64,000 nucleotides of DNA from Bidens hawaiensis (lineage: Eukaryota > Streptophyta > Magnoliopsida > Asterales > Asteraceae): the NCBI GenBank assembly GCA_021521415.1, contig JAIQDT010000839.1:124001-188000 (forward strand), given 5' to 3'. A program made the translations under genes and the position numbers. Of the stretch, positions 34,001 through 45,834 are shown in pieces. The notes beneath the pieces were generated by a model. The model ran no database searches, was not told the DNA's origin, and saw nothing but the letters and a program-made list of their open reading frames with translations. Within the stretch, counting starts at the first letter, position 1. Each line of letters starts with the position of its first letter.

Positions 34001-36481
34001 AGTTTTGCTATGTGTGGGATTTACTGGGTATGATTGTTGTTGTTATTGTTGTTTATTTAATTTCTTTTTTATTTTGGCCAAGATTAATACATATGTATGC
34101 ATTTATATATATATGTGTGTGTGTGTGTAGTATTTATCAATATTCACATGTTTTATGTGTACTGTGGCAGGATGGTGGCTCGGGGGAGGATTTTAGTAAG
34201 GATACTATTGAGCGAGATGAAAGGCGTTTAACTGATTTGGGACGTAGAACCATTGAAATCTTTGTTCTAGCCCATATATTCAGGTAGTAATCTGATAAGT
34301 TATAAATAATAAATATAATCTTATTGGTACACATATTCTTACCTCCTATGTAATGCAGCAGTAAAATAGAAGTTGCATACCAGGAGGCTGTTTCTTTAAA
34401 GAGACAAGAAGAGCTCATCCGTGAAGAAGAGGAAGCGTGGATGGCCGAAAGTGAAAAACGCGCATGTGAAAAAGAGAAAAAATTAAAAAAGAAACAGGTG
34501 TCCAATAATATAATAATTATGATATAATACTAATAATAAAAATCATATTTAACCTTAACTGGATTTTTAATCATTTTATTCAACAATTATTGATTTGTTT
34601 TATGGTACAGGCGAAACAGAAAAGAAACAACCGGAAGTTAAAGGAGTCAAAGGATAAGGGTCGGGATGAAAAGCACGGTATTGTAATCAAGGAAAAACCT
34701 AAAACCCAAAGCTTGGTTGAGTATGATGCGGATTTGTCAAAAAAGCCCACCTCGCTTGAGGATGTTTCAGATGTGTCTGATTCGGTAGATTGTGTACCTG
34801 AAGCGGTTCTTCAACCCGAGTCAGACGATAGAGATTCGAGCCCGGTTAACTGGGATACCGACACTTCTGAACCTCATCATCCACCCAGGGAACCCTGTAG
34901 TAGCGGTGGTGTTGGTGAACAAAATGGTGGGTTGAAGAGCTCGTCTGTAATGGATGACAGCTCATCAACGTGCTCATCGGATTCACTCCCGTCAGTTGTA
35001 ACCAACGGGCCCGTTGGTAGACTTAGTCCACATCAGAATAAGAAATCCCAAAGTTCACCTAGCAGGTCGGTCTCGTATTTTTTTTCATATTTCATATTTC
35101 ATCTTTTAACTTTCTTTTTTTTAATATGTGTAATGCGTTTTCAATATTATGCAGAGGGAAAGTCAAGCATGGAAAGGGTACCGGTCAACCGCATGCCGAG
35201 GGTGACGGGGTTGCGGTCTTGTTGCAGGATAAGAAAGTTGAAGAACTTGTTTCATTGCAAAAGAAGCTAACTATTAAAGTTGAAACCGAACCTGAGAGAC
35301 ATTTGAAAGAAAAAATAACCGTCTCGGTTGCACCATCTTCACCCAAAAGCCCGTCAAAAGCTTCCCCACGGGCCCTCCAAAAAACAGACCTAAAAAGGAC
35401 CACCCAAAACATCGACTCTGGTAAACCCGTTGGCCCGTCAAACTTAACCAACGTTTCAGTCGTATCTAAACCCTACACGATAAAACCACCCGAAAAGCCT
35501 TCAACAGTTCCCCAAACACCTAATCCAGCTCAGAAACCCATGCCGGTGAATTGTCAAGGGGCGCTAACAGCCGAAAAACCCGTGGTTCAACCAGTATTGA
35601 CTAAGTCGTTGACCGTTTCATCGGCTATGCCGGTGCCACCGTTGTCAAGGCCGTTGAGTGCTCCGTTAGTTGACGGGTCTCGATCTAATAAAGCCACGGG
35701 TACCACCCCGGTAGTCTCATTGGTTCAAACCGCACCGTATCTATCCCGTTCTGCGAGTGCAGCCGGGTATCTCGGTCCCGATCCATCACCAGTGGGTCAA
35801 AGTTACGGTCCACCCTCGTATCGTAACGCTATGATGGGTCAAACCCAGTGTCCCTCTTATTCACAGCCCGTGTTTATACCTCAGACCCCGGAAAGAATCG
35901 ACTCGAGTTCCATCGGATCGAGTTTTTCATTCGGGATGTTGAATCATGATCCACTTCAAAACGGATCTGGGTGGATGGAAACCGTTCAGCTGGATAACGG
36001 TAATAATATCCGATCACAACCTCATGGCATGTTTGCAGATGAATTCCCGCACCTTGATATCATCAATGATTTACTCGATGACGAGTACGCTCCGGGCCCG
36101 TTATTTCAAAACGGGCCTCGACATCTTTCTCACCAGTTCACATTCCCTGGGGATGTCGGTAGTTCACTTGAACCGGGTCCTTCAACAAGCTCGTGTCGGT
36201 TTGACCGGACCCGGAGCTTTTCCGAAGAGTTCCAGCATGGTTACAGTGGCGGGTTTGACTTTTCACAAGACTTGATTTTACCACAACCGAACTTGCACCC
36301 TTATGTTAACGGGCAGATTGATGGGTTGGTTCAGAACCAGTGGCAGATTGGCGGGTCGGATGTTTCTTACGGGTTGAGAAATATTGATGGTGACGGGTAC
36401 CAGTATCATATGCCTGGTGATTATTCGGGGTTGACTATGGGAGTCAATGGTTACACCATGTACCGGCCTAACGGGCAGTGA
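31052..36481 (+). CDS. MATH/TRAF-domain protein, MUSE13/MUSE14 (TRAF1A/B)-like
   Basis: The Arabidopsis homologues MUSE13/MUSE14 are TRAF proteins that act with the SCF-CPR1 ubiquitin ligase to keep NLR immune receptor levels low, and they also act in autophagy control. Exons are 31052-31229, 31619-31730, 31826-31914, 32010-32078, 32173-32302, 32950-33108, 33215-33554, 34171-34283, 34359-34497, 34611-35065 and 35155-36481. All junctions are GT..AG, and phases sum to 3111 bp, 1036 residues, close to the known ~1050-1075. The MATH domain spans about 66-193 (YTWKIDKFSQ, FEVGGYKW, LIYPQGCDVC, HDWGWKKF). A conserved helical middle follows (KHFFIEKEVTSTLVMDSLY; LVDDVLLLLERAA), then a Lys/Glu coiled coil near 400-470 and a long disordered Ser/Pro-rich tail. 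The first exon motif AEWRSSEQVENG is conserved in this family. The gene appears intact. Confidence 0.93.
31480..31521. repeat. (TA)n tract in intron 1
   Basis: TA dinucleotide runs within the first coding intron of the MATH gene. No function is evident. Confidence 0.85.
33905..34053 (+). mobile_element. Au-type SINE in intron 7
   Basis: The sequence has the hallmark body of plant Au SINEs: GAGCCGGGGGTC, GCAGCCTCTCTA, AGAGGTAAGGCCTGCCTACA, CCACCCTCCCCAG, TGTGGGATTTACTGGGTATG, then a TTG-rich tail. The tRNA-like head is missing or unrecognisable, so the copy is 5'-truncated. It lies in the sense direction between exons 7 and 8 and leaves both splice sites intact. Confidence 0.78.
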
Positions 36482-36980
36482 GTAGGCTGCAAAAGAAAAG
36501 ATATTATTATTGGGTTGTAATAGTCTTTATGAAGAGAAGAATGGTGATTTGAAGTGAGGTTGTAACCCTTTGATAAGAAAACTTTTTTATTTTTACTTTA
36601 TTTTATTCTGAAAGAGTGATCTAGCAATGTTTTTCTTTCCGTTTGTTCATTAATTACGATTTGATATCTGACTTTTGCTGGCAATGTTTACTAGAATCAG
36701 TTTTTATATCTGCAAATCTATAGTTTATTGAATCGGTTTGAGCGCGACGAAGCTCGTTCGGCTGTGGTCTGATAATGCTGCAAACTGATTGGTGCGAGCC
36801 AGCCAGTTTGGGATTGAACCGGATTGTGAGGAGTTTTTGTTCACTATTGAATGTATGGCATGATGTGGAATATGGACGCTAGATCAATGCCTGAGATTGA
36901 ATCACTTTTAAGGATGCTATTATAGAATGAATGAATGTTCCTAAATTCAGTTTTAAGTTCTGGTTTCAACCATTGCACAC
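36482..36980. other. 3' UTR and spacer
   Basis: The first about 130 bases, up to the T-rich stretch at 36580-36610, should be the 3' UTR of the MATH gene. There is no canonical AATAAA. Nothing else is recognised. Confidence 0.5.
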
Positions 36981-36985
36981 GAGAG

Positions 36986-37140
36986 TTTGGCATATATCTG
37001 GAGATGGTGAACCACCCTGCCCTCCTGCGTAAAGGGGCTGGCTAAGTTATTGTTTCTTGTCCGTCGGTCGAATTACGCTATTGGTTCGTATATGTTGGAA
37101 GTTACAATATGCACAAGTATTTTTCATGTTTAATCACTGT
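36986..37140 (+). pseudogene. 3' fragment of a CTNIP-like peptide gene (copy C)
   Basis: 36986-37030 matches the last codons and stop region of the intact peptide gene (CATATATCTGGAGATGGTGA against its CTTATATACCTGGAAGTGGTGG). 37085-37135 matches its 3' flank (GGAAGTTACAATATGCACAA). Signal peptide and precursor are absent. Confidence 0.55.
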
Positions 37141-37423
37141 TCCAATCCCCTGCGTTACGCATACTTCTAGGATTTCCAGTGAATCATTATGCGGAAATGA
37201 TTCAATTTTCTTAGTTTCCGTTATAAATCAATGTTTAACGCCATAATGATTATTACTATGTTGTCACTGGGACTTATTTTGAGTAAAGCATGGCCAGACA
37301 TCGAGAGATGGTCACTCCTGAGTCCCGCCTTTAATGGTGTCATCATGAAGCCAGATCATGTTTCCCATCAGCGGCCTTAGAGCCACTGTTCCATCTCAGT
37401 ATTTACTCAAATCCGCAGGTGTT

Positions 37424-37770
37424 GATTGTCTGACAAGTAATGCCGGTTTTGAACTCAGGTCCTAAGTTATTTTGCTTTTGGATTCTTTACGGATGCCTTA
37501 GCTTTTCAAAGGCAGGAAAACTTACTGAAATAGCTTTTCATATATACTTTGAGGCCAAGAATAATGGCCTAATTAATAATGACTACTCAATCCATAACCA
37601 TTCTTTGGTTCCAGCTTTTACTCTTAATACTTATTTAGGTATGTTATTATTTTGCAATCGCATGACTTATCAGAACGCACCACTTTTAGTTTGTGGCTTG
37701 AAACATGTTCAAAATAGCCTCTGAAACTATCTCATATAACTTTCGAATCAAGCCAAATTCAAACAAATAC
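37424..37770. repeat. Upstream block of the peptide-gene duplication
   Basis: Two parts recur, diverged, at 38243-38423: AACAAGTAATGC-GGTTTTGAA, and the stretch TATCTCATATAACTTT..GAAT..AGCC.A.TTCAAACAAATA. This marks the edges of a duplicated segment. The open frame at 37440-37724 inside it has no recognisable domain. Confidence 0.5.
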
Positions 37771-37799
37771 ATAAACCGTACCAAACATGCGATGTGCGC

Positions 37800-38240
37800 A
37801 TTATAAATACGTAAGCTCACACATATGTTGATTACAAGCTAAAGAAATGAAACCATCAAGCAAGAACTGCGTGTTTTATTTGCTGTGCTTCTTGTGTTGA
37901 ATGTGAACCCCATTGAAACTAGTTAAATTTTGCAAGCACAAAGTAGTATGATCGACTTAAGAGTGCTGACGTCCTTGATTACGAGTCACTCCCTAAAGGA
38001 CCAGCTACGCCTGCGACTCCATGTGGGTGCACTTATAAACCCTCCATCGGAGTGCATACCTAGAGATGGTGAAACACCATGCCCTCCCCGTGAAGGGGCT
38101 GTCTAGGTTACTGTTTCTGGGCCGTCGATATGAACCTGATGATATCTTGAATTATGTTATATATCAATTGATTATTGAACAAACTATTTGTTGGTATATA
38201 TGTTACAATACGCACGAATCTTTTTCAAGTTTTTAGCATA
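37800..38240 (+). pseudogene. CTNIP-like peptide gene, decayed copy B
   Basis: It aligns along its length with the intact gene: TATA-like ATTATAAATA (about 37800), the leader GTAAGCTCACACATATGTTGAT, ATG at 37847 (reading MKPS), then frameshifts and stops within the signal-peptide region. The C-terminal part still reads KGPATPATPCGCTYKP near 37995-38045, carrying the C-T-Y-x-P signature before a short internal duplication breaks it. The 3' flank (to 38240) also matches. Confidence 0.7.
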
Positions 38241-38593
38241 ATGCATTACAGACAGTTTAACAAGTAATGCAGGTTTTGAAATGTATTTCATTTTAACATG
38301 AAATCGACTTGGAACTTGTAACAATGAACTTGGGGCTCGAAGCGTTTTTAAAATAGTTAAGAGAAACTCACCTCAAATTATCTCATATAACTTTTTGAAT
38401 ATAGCCGAGTTCAAACAAATATAGGTGATATTAAATGTCATGGTATATTTGTAGTTGGTTTTGATTCACATTCATCGGCTCCATGGCCATTTTCACACAT
38501 TAATTATCTAAAGTTACTCTTTACGGGAAATATATTATAAACAATTAACATATGAAGTCTATAAAAAGATCTATGTTGAATAAACAAATATAT

Positions 38594-38910
38594 GGGTGTG
38601 TCTGGGATTGATTATTTGGTTCAAAAAGACTTTTGGTTAAAAGGACTTTTATAACTTATGATTTTTGAAAAGAAGTTTTTAAAAAAAATATTTGGATTAG
38701 TTTATGTAGTTATGTGGGTACATAAGCATTTTTAACCCAAAAGTCACCAAAAGTCACAAATTCCTGACTTTTCAAGATCATTTTTTTACACTAAATGAAA
38801 AGTTAAAACCTAAAGTCTTTTTCACTTATCTAAACACCTTTTTCTATTTTCTCCTTTCTGTAAAAGTTAGAAAGTTAAAAGGAGGGGAAAATAAGCAATC
38901 CCAAACACCC
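38594..38910. mobile_element. Putative TIR MITE
   Basis: The left end GGGTGTGTCTGGGATTG is nearly the inverse of the right end CAATCCCAAACACCCCC. About 315 bp, AT-rich, with AAAAGTC-rich inner arms. The target duplication is unclear because both flanks read ATATA. The termini resemble Tourist/Harbinger MITEs. Confidence 0.6.
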
Positions 38911-38914
38911 CCTA

Positions 38915-39620
38915 TATAAGCATATACACTTTACAAGTACAACTTATAGTTTTAACTTACGGCTCAAACCAGTGTTTCCTACATTATCTCACCACATTTG
39001 ATTTTCCCTCTAGTTTTAGAGCAAAATATTCATGTATTTATTGTGTAATACTTAAATATTTATTGTACTTAAATACTTAAATATTTAGAGCAAAATATTT
39101 ATTGTGTAATACTTAAATCGTCTTACTTTCTACTAACATTGGCATAAATCATTGTAACTACAAACCAAAAGTATAATGTTGCTTGTTGTCACACAAATAT
39201 TAGCTATAACTGATAAGAACTATTATTAAGTTGCGGATTAGATAGGTAATAGTAACAAAAACATTAGATGATTTACTCTTCAATATTTTTGCATGCTAAT
39301 TTTAACTGAACTAGATCTAGGTTATTTACCCTTACTACGGTGTTGCCACTTGGCCATACAAGGGGCCAGCTCCTTGTCCTTGCTGAGACGTTGCCTCGAC
39401 TCGTCCAAGGCAATGTCCCAGCTCCTTGTCCTTGCTATTATAGTGGTTTCTTGACATGAAAGTCGTAGTTTCTTGTCATTCTTTTCCTTTATATAATTTC
39501 TTGAAGGTTTACTAGATAAGTATTAACACTACATCTATTTAAAGTGTCACATTTCTTGTCGTTCTTCTCCTTTTCGACCTTTTCTATTGAAAAAAGATAT
39601 TGTTCTATACTTATCCCTTT
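38915..39620. other. Spacer with small repeats
   Basis: There is no gene. A short duplication containing TTATTGTGTAATACTTAAAT occurs near 39035 and 39090. CCAGCTCCTTGTCCTTGCT occurs at 39366 and about 39418. Confidence 0.5.
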
Positions 39621-39625
39621 AATGA

Positions 39626-39873
39626 AGGGTTCAAATAAAAATAAGAAGTTTCCTATGAATGGTAAGAACCAATAGATTTTTGATATATGATATTAAATTC
39701 TATAATGAAAAAACAATTTTAGGAAACTATGTCGGTTATAATGGTGAAAGAGTAATTCTAGGAAACTATGTCGGTTTTTGCAAATTTTAAATCTCAATCA
39801 TTGATTAACATGATCCAATGGCTATGATTTATTCCTAGTTTTCATAGGAAATTATTTATTTTTAGAATAACCC
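39626..39873. mobile_element. Putative small TIR element
   Basis: The left AGGGTTCAAATAAAAATAAG..TTTCCTATGAA and the inverse of the right end (AGGGTTATTCTAAAAATAAA..TTTCCTATGAA) pair over about 35 bp. 248 bp. An ATTCTAGGAAACTATGTCGG motif is doubled inside. No clear target duplication. Confidence 0.5.
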
Positions 39874-39879
39874 TCCCCT

Positions 39880-41500
39880 AGTGTGGTATGTCCGTGTTCT
39901 GCGTATGTGCCATTCCCTTTTCCTTTTCGTCTTTTGCTTGGATTTGTCTCTTTACAAACTAAAATGAGTATTTGTTGAGATTAAATAAAGAACTAATTAA
40001 CGATGCATTGTAGGTGATTTAATTAAGGTAATATATATATTTTAAAATATGTGTGGGGTATGTTTTTCCATGTTCTTTTTCACACTTAAATATCTCAATT
40101 TGTCTTTGACAAAAAATGTTATATTTGTTTATGTGTAGTCTATTAAAAGGTTATTTGTTGACATTAAACAAAATAGAATTGAATGACACATATTTTCAAA
40201 TATATGAATTTATTCATCGATTTCTATGGCATTTTTCACACCATAATATGTTTTGCGTGACATGAAAAATATATTCAAAGTGTTGAAATAAAACTTTGAT
40301 AGCTTAGTATTTTCTTTTAAAAAAATATATTGAAATAAAAAAAGGTTGTTTAGATGTGAAAGCTTAAAGTTTTATCTAAAAAAGGTTTTTATTTTTTTAT
40401 TTGGCCTTTGCCAAATAATAATAATAATAATAATAAACTGGAGTAACCTTTAAATAAGTTTTGTTATTTTTGAAAAAAAAAACACCAGATCACGAGCGTG
40501 AAATTTGCAATTGCAAAAATCGATTAACTTTGAGTTCATGACGGGGGTCCAACTGCAGATTTCGGGAGTGATATCTGCAAAAAAAATCACCACTAGGTTG
40601 ATTCCCGCAAAACAGTGTTTACCCCAACAGGGGATTTCTGCACGTACTTAACTCTATTTTTAAGATAATATTAAGAATATTAAAGTACTTAAATGTGACT
40701 TGTCTATTATTACATGATAATTGTACAAATACTCGCACAGACAAGACAACTCATATATAACTCACGAGAAAAGAAATAGATACAATAATTTTACATCATT
40801 TACTTGGCTGTTGTGAGCAAGTTACGTTTTTTTAACATCAATGTTTGCACCTAGATATCATATAACTTTGTATTTGTAAGGAATGTATTTGAACACACTT
40901 CACTTTTGTAGGACAAATACCACTAGAACACTGAGTCAAAATGATCCAAGTTATGAGCAATGCTAAACTAACGGGATATTATATTGATTTTAATGTTTAT
41001 ATTTTGCAGATGTTATAAAGTTTATATTCACAAATGATTTTTTGTTCTCTGAATAACTTGATTAATGCAAACTCATTTTATTGTAATCATTTTAAGTTTA
41101 ATGAGAAATAGCATGTGATTCTAGTAAAAAAAATCATTATAATAGTTATATAGAATTTCAAATTAATAAAAAACCATGAGAGTGAAACTTCCTTGCCTTT
41201 GAAGTTAGAACAACTCTAACTAGAGTTTACTAGCAATTAATATTAATATTAATAAATATATTGATATATGCCCTACCAAACGCTGATGTGCATATAACTC
41301 GTGTTTTTATATTGTAAACTATATTACTTGTGATTTCAAAAAACCTTTATTTAATTAAGTCATATAAAAATTGTCTTCTTATTTACAAATTCAACAGTCA
41401 AAAACTATATACATATAAGTTTTAAAAAACAATTCCTCAAGTCAAGGTCAAAACCTTGAAACGGTTTACACTAAGAAACCACCTAACACCACCTTGGAAA
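39880..41500. other. Spacer
   Basis: No gene is recognised. It is AT-rich, with an (AAT)n run near 40418-40435. Confidence 0.5.
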
Positions 41501-41504
41501 TCTT

Positions 41505-41514
41505 TATATAAATA
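41505..41514 (+). promoter_or_regulatory. TATA box of the peptide gene
   Basis: TATATAAATA lies 48 bases before the ATG. The region from it to the ATG, including AAGCTCACATACATGTTGAT and AAGCTAAAGAAATGAA, is conserved with decayed copy B. It implies a leader of only about 15-25 bases. Confidence 0.55.
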
Positions 41515-41552
41515 TGCAAGCTCACATACATGTTGATCTATAAGCTAAAGAA

Positions 41553-41777
41553 ATGAAGCCATTAAACAATATTGTTTGTGTTCTCTTGATTGTGTTTCTT
41601 CTAGTGCAAGCGAACTCTAGTGAAGCTAGTCGAGTTTTGCATGTAAAGAATGGTTTGATCGACTTGAAGAGTCCAAACGTGCTTGTCTTCCAGTCACTTC
41701 CTAAGGGACCTGTTCCGCCTTCGGGTCCGTCAGGGTGCACTTATATACCTGGAAGTGGTGGACCGCCTTGTCCTTAA
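41553..41777 (+). CDS. Secreted signalling peptide precursor, CTNIP/SCREW-like
   Basis: This is a 74-residue, intronless precursor. Residues 1-25 are a signal peptide: a short basic start, a hydrophobic core VCVLLIVFLLVQA, then SSEA. A variable middle follows (SRVLHVKNG...). The C-terminal 23 residues (Pro/Gly/Ser-rich) end in the block CTYIP and a second cysteine (Cys62 and Cys73) one residue before the stop. The paired cysteines and C-T-x-I-P signature resemble the CTNIP/SCREW phytocytokines, perceived by the receptor kinase HSL3/NUT in Arabidopsis, where they tune immunity and water loss. The second half would be the mature apoplastic peptide, its two cysteines possibly joined. The family is assigned from memory of the motif. 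A PIP-like peptide (SGPS motif) is the alternative. Two decayed relatives upstream support a real, duplicated gene. Confidence 0.7.
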   Translation: MKPLNNIVCVLLIVFLLVQANSSEASRVLHVKNGLIDLKSPNVLVFQSLPKGPVPPSGPSGCTYIPGSGGPPCP

Positions 41778-41779
41778 TG

Positions 41780-44700
41780 ATGGTGCTGTTTAGGTCACCA
41801 TTTTTTGTGTCGTCGAAAAAGATTTGATGATACCTCAAGTTATGTTATTCATCATACCAATTGCTTATTCTTTTATTGAATCAACTATATTTGCTAGTAT
41901 TTGGTGGAAGTTACAATATGCACAAATATTTTTCATATATATATTTTTAGTTTCTTGTATTCCTTCTCCATGACATATACTTGTAATAAGACTTTGTTTA
42001 TTATACATGGTTTTTGTGCATTTATGTGTTGGTACTTGGAAGAAGCAAACGTATATATCTTTACATTCCATTTTAAACTAGTGTTAAAACTAGTTACAAT
42101 GCAATCTTACAAGATGGCGTTTAGTTTTGTATACATGACAATGGATAAGAATATTTAAAGTGATGATTCTAATTTTAAAATTTAGAAAAATAAAAATTTT
42201 TGGGTGTTACATCATACTTTGTAAAACATGTTAATGATCTGTCATTAAAGAGTAATATGACTCGTCTAAGGCATAATTGGCCTATTACACCCAAATATAA
42301 CGCATTAAAACATAATATAACCTACTAAGGTCTGTCATGGCTCATCATGAAGCTGTTGATGTGTGTGAATGTGATTATAAATTTAGTAAATACTTTTACA
42401 CAAATGCAAGTTTAAATTCATAAAATTGATTAATACATCGTTGTAGCTCTTAATACTAACAAATCAAGTATCAAACCAAGTATACTAAACTTTTACACAT
42501 CGCTTGAGTTGTATACTATTGGTAAAAACCAAGTATCGAACATTGTGGCTCTCAATACTAAACTTTTGTTATTGTTTAGCAAATCAGAAAGTAGTTGGCG
42601 GTTATATTAAGATATAAATGCATAAAAAAATAAAGTAAAAAATCAAGAATTGAATCAATCGATCCAAAACGAATATCACTTTGCTTTCAAATCCCTTTGA
42701 TATTTCAAATGAAATAATTAAGAGAAGTAAATGGTGTGACTGTAAGTAGAAATGCAGATGGCATGGTATGGTTGGTGACTTTCAACTGTCAAGTTCAAAT
42801 TTAAAGCATTGCATCACCATTCCAAAACACATGGCATTACATCACAATGCTCGTTTTCTCGAAAGATTGGTATAGCTACCCTTGGAAATAGTACGTGTTA
42901 GATCAAATACCTTGAAGTTTTGAACTTACTATAATTATTCCTAACATGATATGATCGGGCTTAGTATTCAGACCATAAAATCCCAAAAATGTATGTTTTG
43001 CCATGAGCACCAAACTATAAACACAGATTAGTTTGAAATTTAGTTAGTAAGAGTTAAAACATTCCTATTTTTTAAGAGTAATCGTGGTTTTAAGAATTTC
43101 GAAAACATAAACGCATCAGTTTACCAAGTTAATTAGAACATAAAAACATTAAAGTTAATCTTTGCCAAAGTGATACAAGAAGTTTAGTCTCTAAGGGCCA
43201 TAAGGATGACACTAACATTTAATATAAACATGGTTATGAGGCTAAAACCAAGTACAAACCGGGTAGAATACTTCTTGATGCTCGGTGATGGAAGATGACT
43301 CTCTTGAACAACTGAAAACGTTACCAAAACAACGATGAGAGTCAGAGAGTGTGTTTCATAATCTCAATTATCATAACTACAACAAAACAATTAAACATGA
43401 GTTTAGTTTTTTAAGACCTAAAATAATTAAACATTGATGTATGTTTCATAACAATTTTTAATATATAATTTACTTGGTAACTTTGTATTGAAATATATGA
43501 TAAAACTAACGTTAAATCTCTTTGAAATCTTTACTTATCGGGAACCCATGACATTCAAAATTAGGAGGTTACTTATGGTTCAAGGAACCTTCATGGCTTC
43601 ATGCATGCACATGCCTGAAGCTTCCTTATCATGAATTCCTACCAATATTTTTCCACATGTATATTAAAGTTTGGCAACTCCGTAATCCATGTAAGACAAA
43701 ATTTCAGAAGTCAAGGAGTCCAAATCCATTGCTGACGTCGCACTTGTTTTACAAGACGCTAATTAGAAAAAAGAAAAAATAAAAAGCATCCCGAACAGAA
43801 AAACATTTCAAAATCATGTTGTGCGTTGGCGGCTTGGTGGATTTCGGGTTGTCGGGTAGGGTATATAGGTGAAACCAAACCTGTTTTATATATTTATTCG
43901 TGTAATGTTTGTGTCTGACACACTTCAAATCGGGTTGTGTTTGTTTGTCATGTTATGGATCAACCTGTTTAATGTTTATTTGCAAATATGAATAGTAATT
44001 AATGACTTAGTAACAGTTTAATCAACCAATAACTCAAATGTACATTTTTTGCAGTTAACTAAAAAAAATAAAATAAAATAAAATTTACTTAATGGGTTGT
44101 GTTTTGACTTACCCAAGTATCAAACAAGTCGTGCTCAAGTTGACCTATTTAATAAAAAAGTGGTGTTAGTCTACCCAAAAAATATTTTTTTTCGTGTCAT
44201 GCTTGGGTCGTATTTTAAGTCGTGTTAATTAGGAATTGCCACCGTACTATCGTAAGCATGCACATTCAACCTAGTTCTTTATGAGCTTGTGGCATAATGG
44301 TCCAAAATGTTAAGAAAAGTAAAGAATTCTAATTCTGTGATTGACAAAGTTGTAGACTTACGAGCAGGACAGGACTATTGGATGTATAACTTAACCGTTT
44401 TAAAATAAATTTAGTGAATCTAGCATTTTTTTTAATTGATTTGAAACAATGAACGTGACAGTGAGATGGGTAAATTGTCAATTACATTATAAAAAATTTG
44501 ATGATCAACAACTTTATATTTTAATTATATTAAATATTAATATGCATGGCACACATGTAAAATATGTTACCTCAATTCATTCACTTATTTTTTTTTACTC
44601 ATTTTGACTTTTCTTTCGTCAAAATAGAGAGTGTGACATTTGTAACATTTTCTTTTAACGATAATTTTTTTTTGTCACCCAGATATTTGAACACTCCACT

Positions 44701-45106
44701 CTTTAAAAATACTAAACACTATCTAACTTCTTGACACTAAACCAATGGTCTTTTGGTGACATTTGTAACATTAAAGGTTCTAATGATCCGAATGAGTAAT
44801 AATATAACTTTATGAAAAAAAAAAAAAAGAAAAAAAAGAAGAAGAATATGTTTGTTCTATATAAATAGGAGATAATACGAAGAGTTATATTAACACCAAA
44901 TTTGAATAATACACTTTTTTCCTATAACATAACACCACCTTGAATTATTAAAACGTGTTATCTTATATCATAAAAGTTACTTTCATTCCTTTAAGAAACC
45001 ATTATGATTTTTAAGTCAACCGAAGAGCACTAACGGACATGCTATTGAAACTTTTTGGTCAGGACTTTAAGCCTCAACTTGCTTAATCTTAAACGTAACA
45101 AAGACC
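41780..45106. other. Long spacer without a recognised gene
   Basis: 41780-41945 is the 3' flank of the peptide gene, also conserved in the decayed copies. 43830-44230 has the GGGTTGTGTTTG / CCCAAGTATCAAA style of worn hAT-type repeats but no readable ends. There is an A-rich run at 44817-44845. I see no coding potential on either strand. Confidence 0.5.
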
Positions 45107-45623
45107 TAAGACTATCTGCAGCGCAAAGAAAAACACGGTGCACATAGCTGATGTGGAGGCGCATGTGTGACATACAGCATTGAAGCCAAGTACATTTAAA
45201 GGGTGTGCACGTCAGGACGTGCAGCAAGATGCTGCTGTTTGTGGGTCCACTTGCTCCATTCACAATTTTATTTTATTTATTAACCATTAAATACAATAAC
45301 AGTAATAATAATAAATAACAATAATAATTAATAATTATACTTAACAATAATAATAAATTAACACAAACGGTCATAATTAACTTAAATAAATAAATAAAAT
45401 AACATAATAATAAATAATAATTTAATTACAGTTAGTTTTTTTGTCTTTTTCTTAATGGCTAGTTTTTTTTTTGTTGTCTTTTCCTAACGGCTAGTTTTTT
45501 TTTTGTCTCTATCTTAACGGCTAGTTTTTTTTCCAACATTTATAAATACTATTTCAACCTTTAAACAATTTCACATCCAACTATCTCTCATATCTCATAT
45601 TCTTTTAATCCATATATTTCAAG

Positions 45624-45834
45624 ATGAGCTCCGGTGATAATGATACCCCGATGAGCATTCCATACATGCTTGCACAAGAATTTCAACTTTTGATTTCCGA
45701 TGATGTGGAAGATCTCGCTATGCAGTTTTTTGAGCTTGACCATGAAGAAGAGTCGAGTTCTTCCCAACGAGAAAAAGCGTAAAGAAATAGATAGGGGTCG
45801 TAAGGATGCAGACGCACACTTGTGTAATGATTAC
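45624..45834 (+). pseudogene. PIF/Harbinger transposase, N-terminal part
   Basis: The ATG at 45624 opens a frame with an acidic N-terminus (MSSGDNDTPMSIPYMLAQEF) of about 50 residues. A one-base frameshift near 45770 moves the continuation into another frame, which reads KRKEIDRGRKDADAHLCNDY, the conserved stretch before the DDE domain in this family. The frame is then cut at 45835 by the solo LTR. The rest resumes at 50429. Confidence 0.75.

Noticed and set aside
37440..37724. 94-codon frame as a separate gene
   Set aside because: It overlaps the duplicated upstream block of the peptide-gene cluster. No signal peptide or domain, and no conservation of frame in the second copy.
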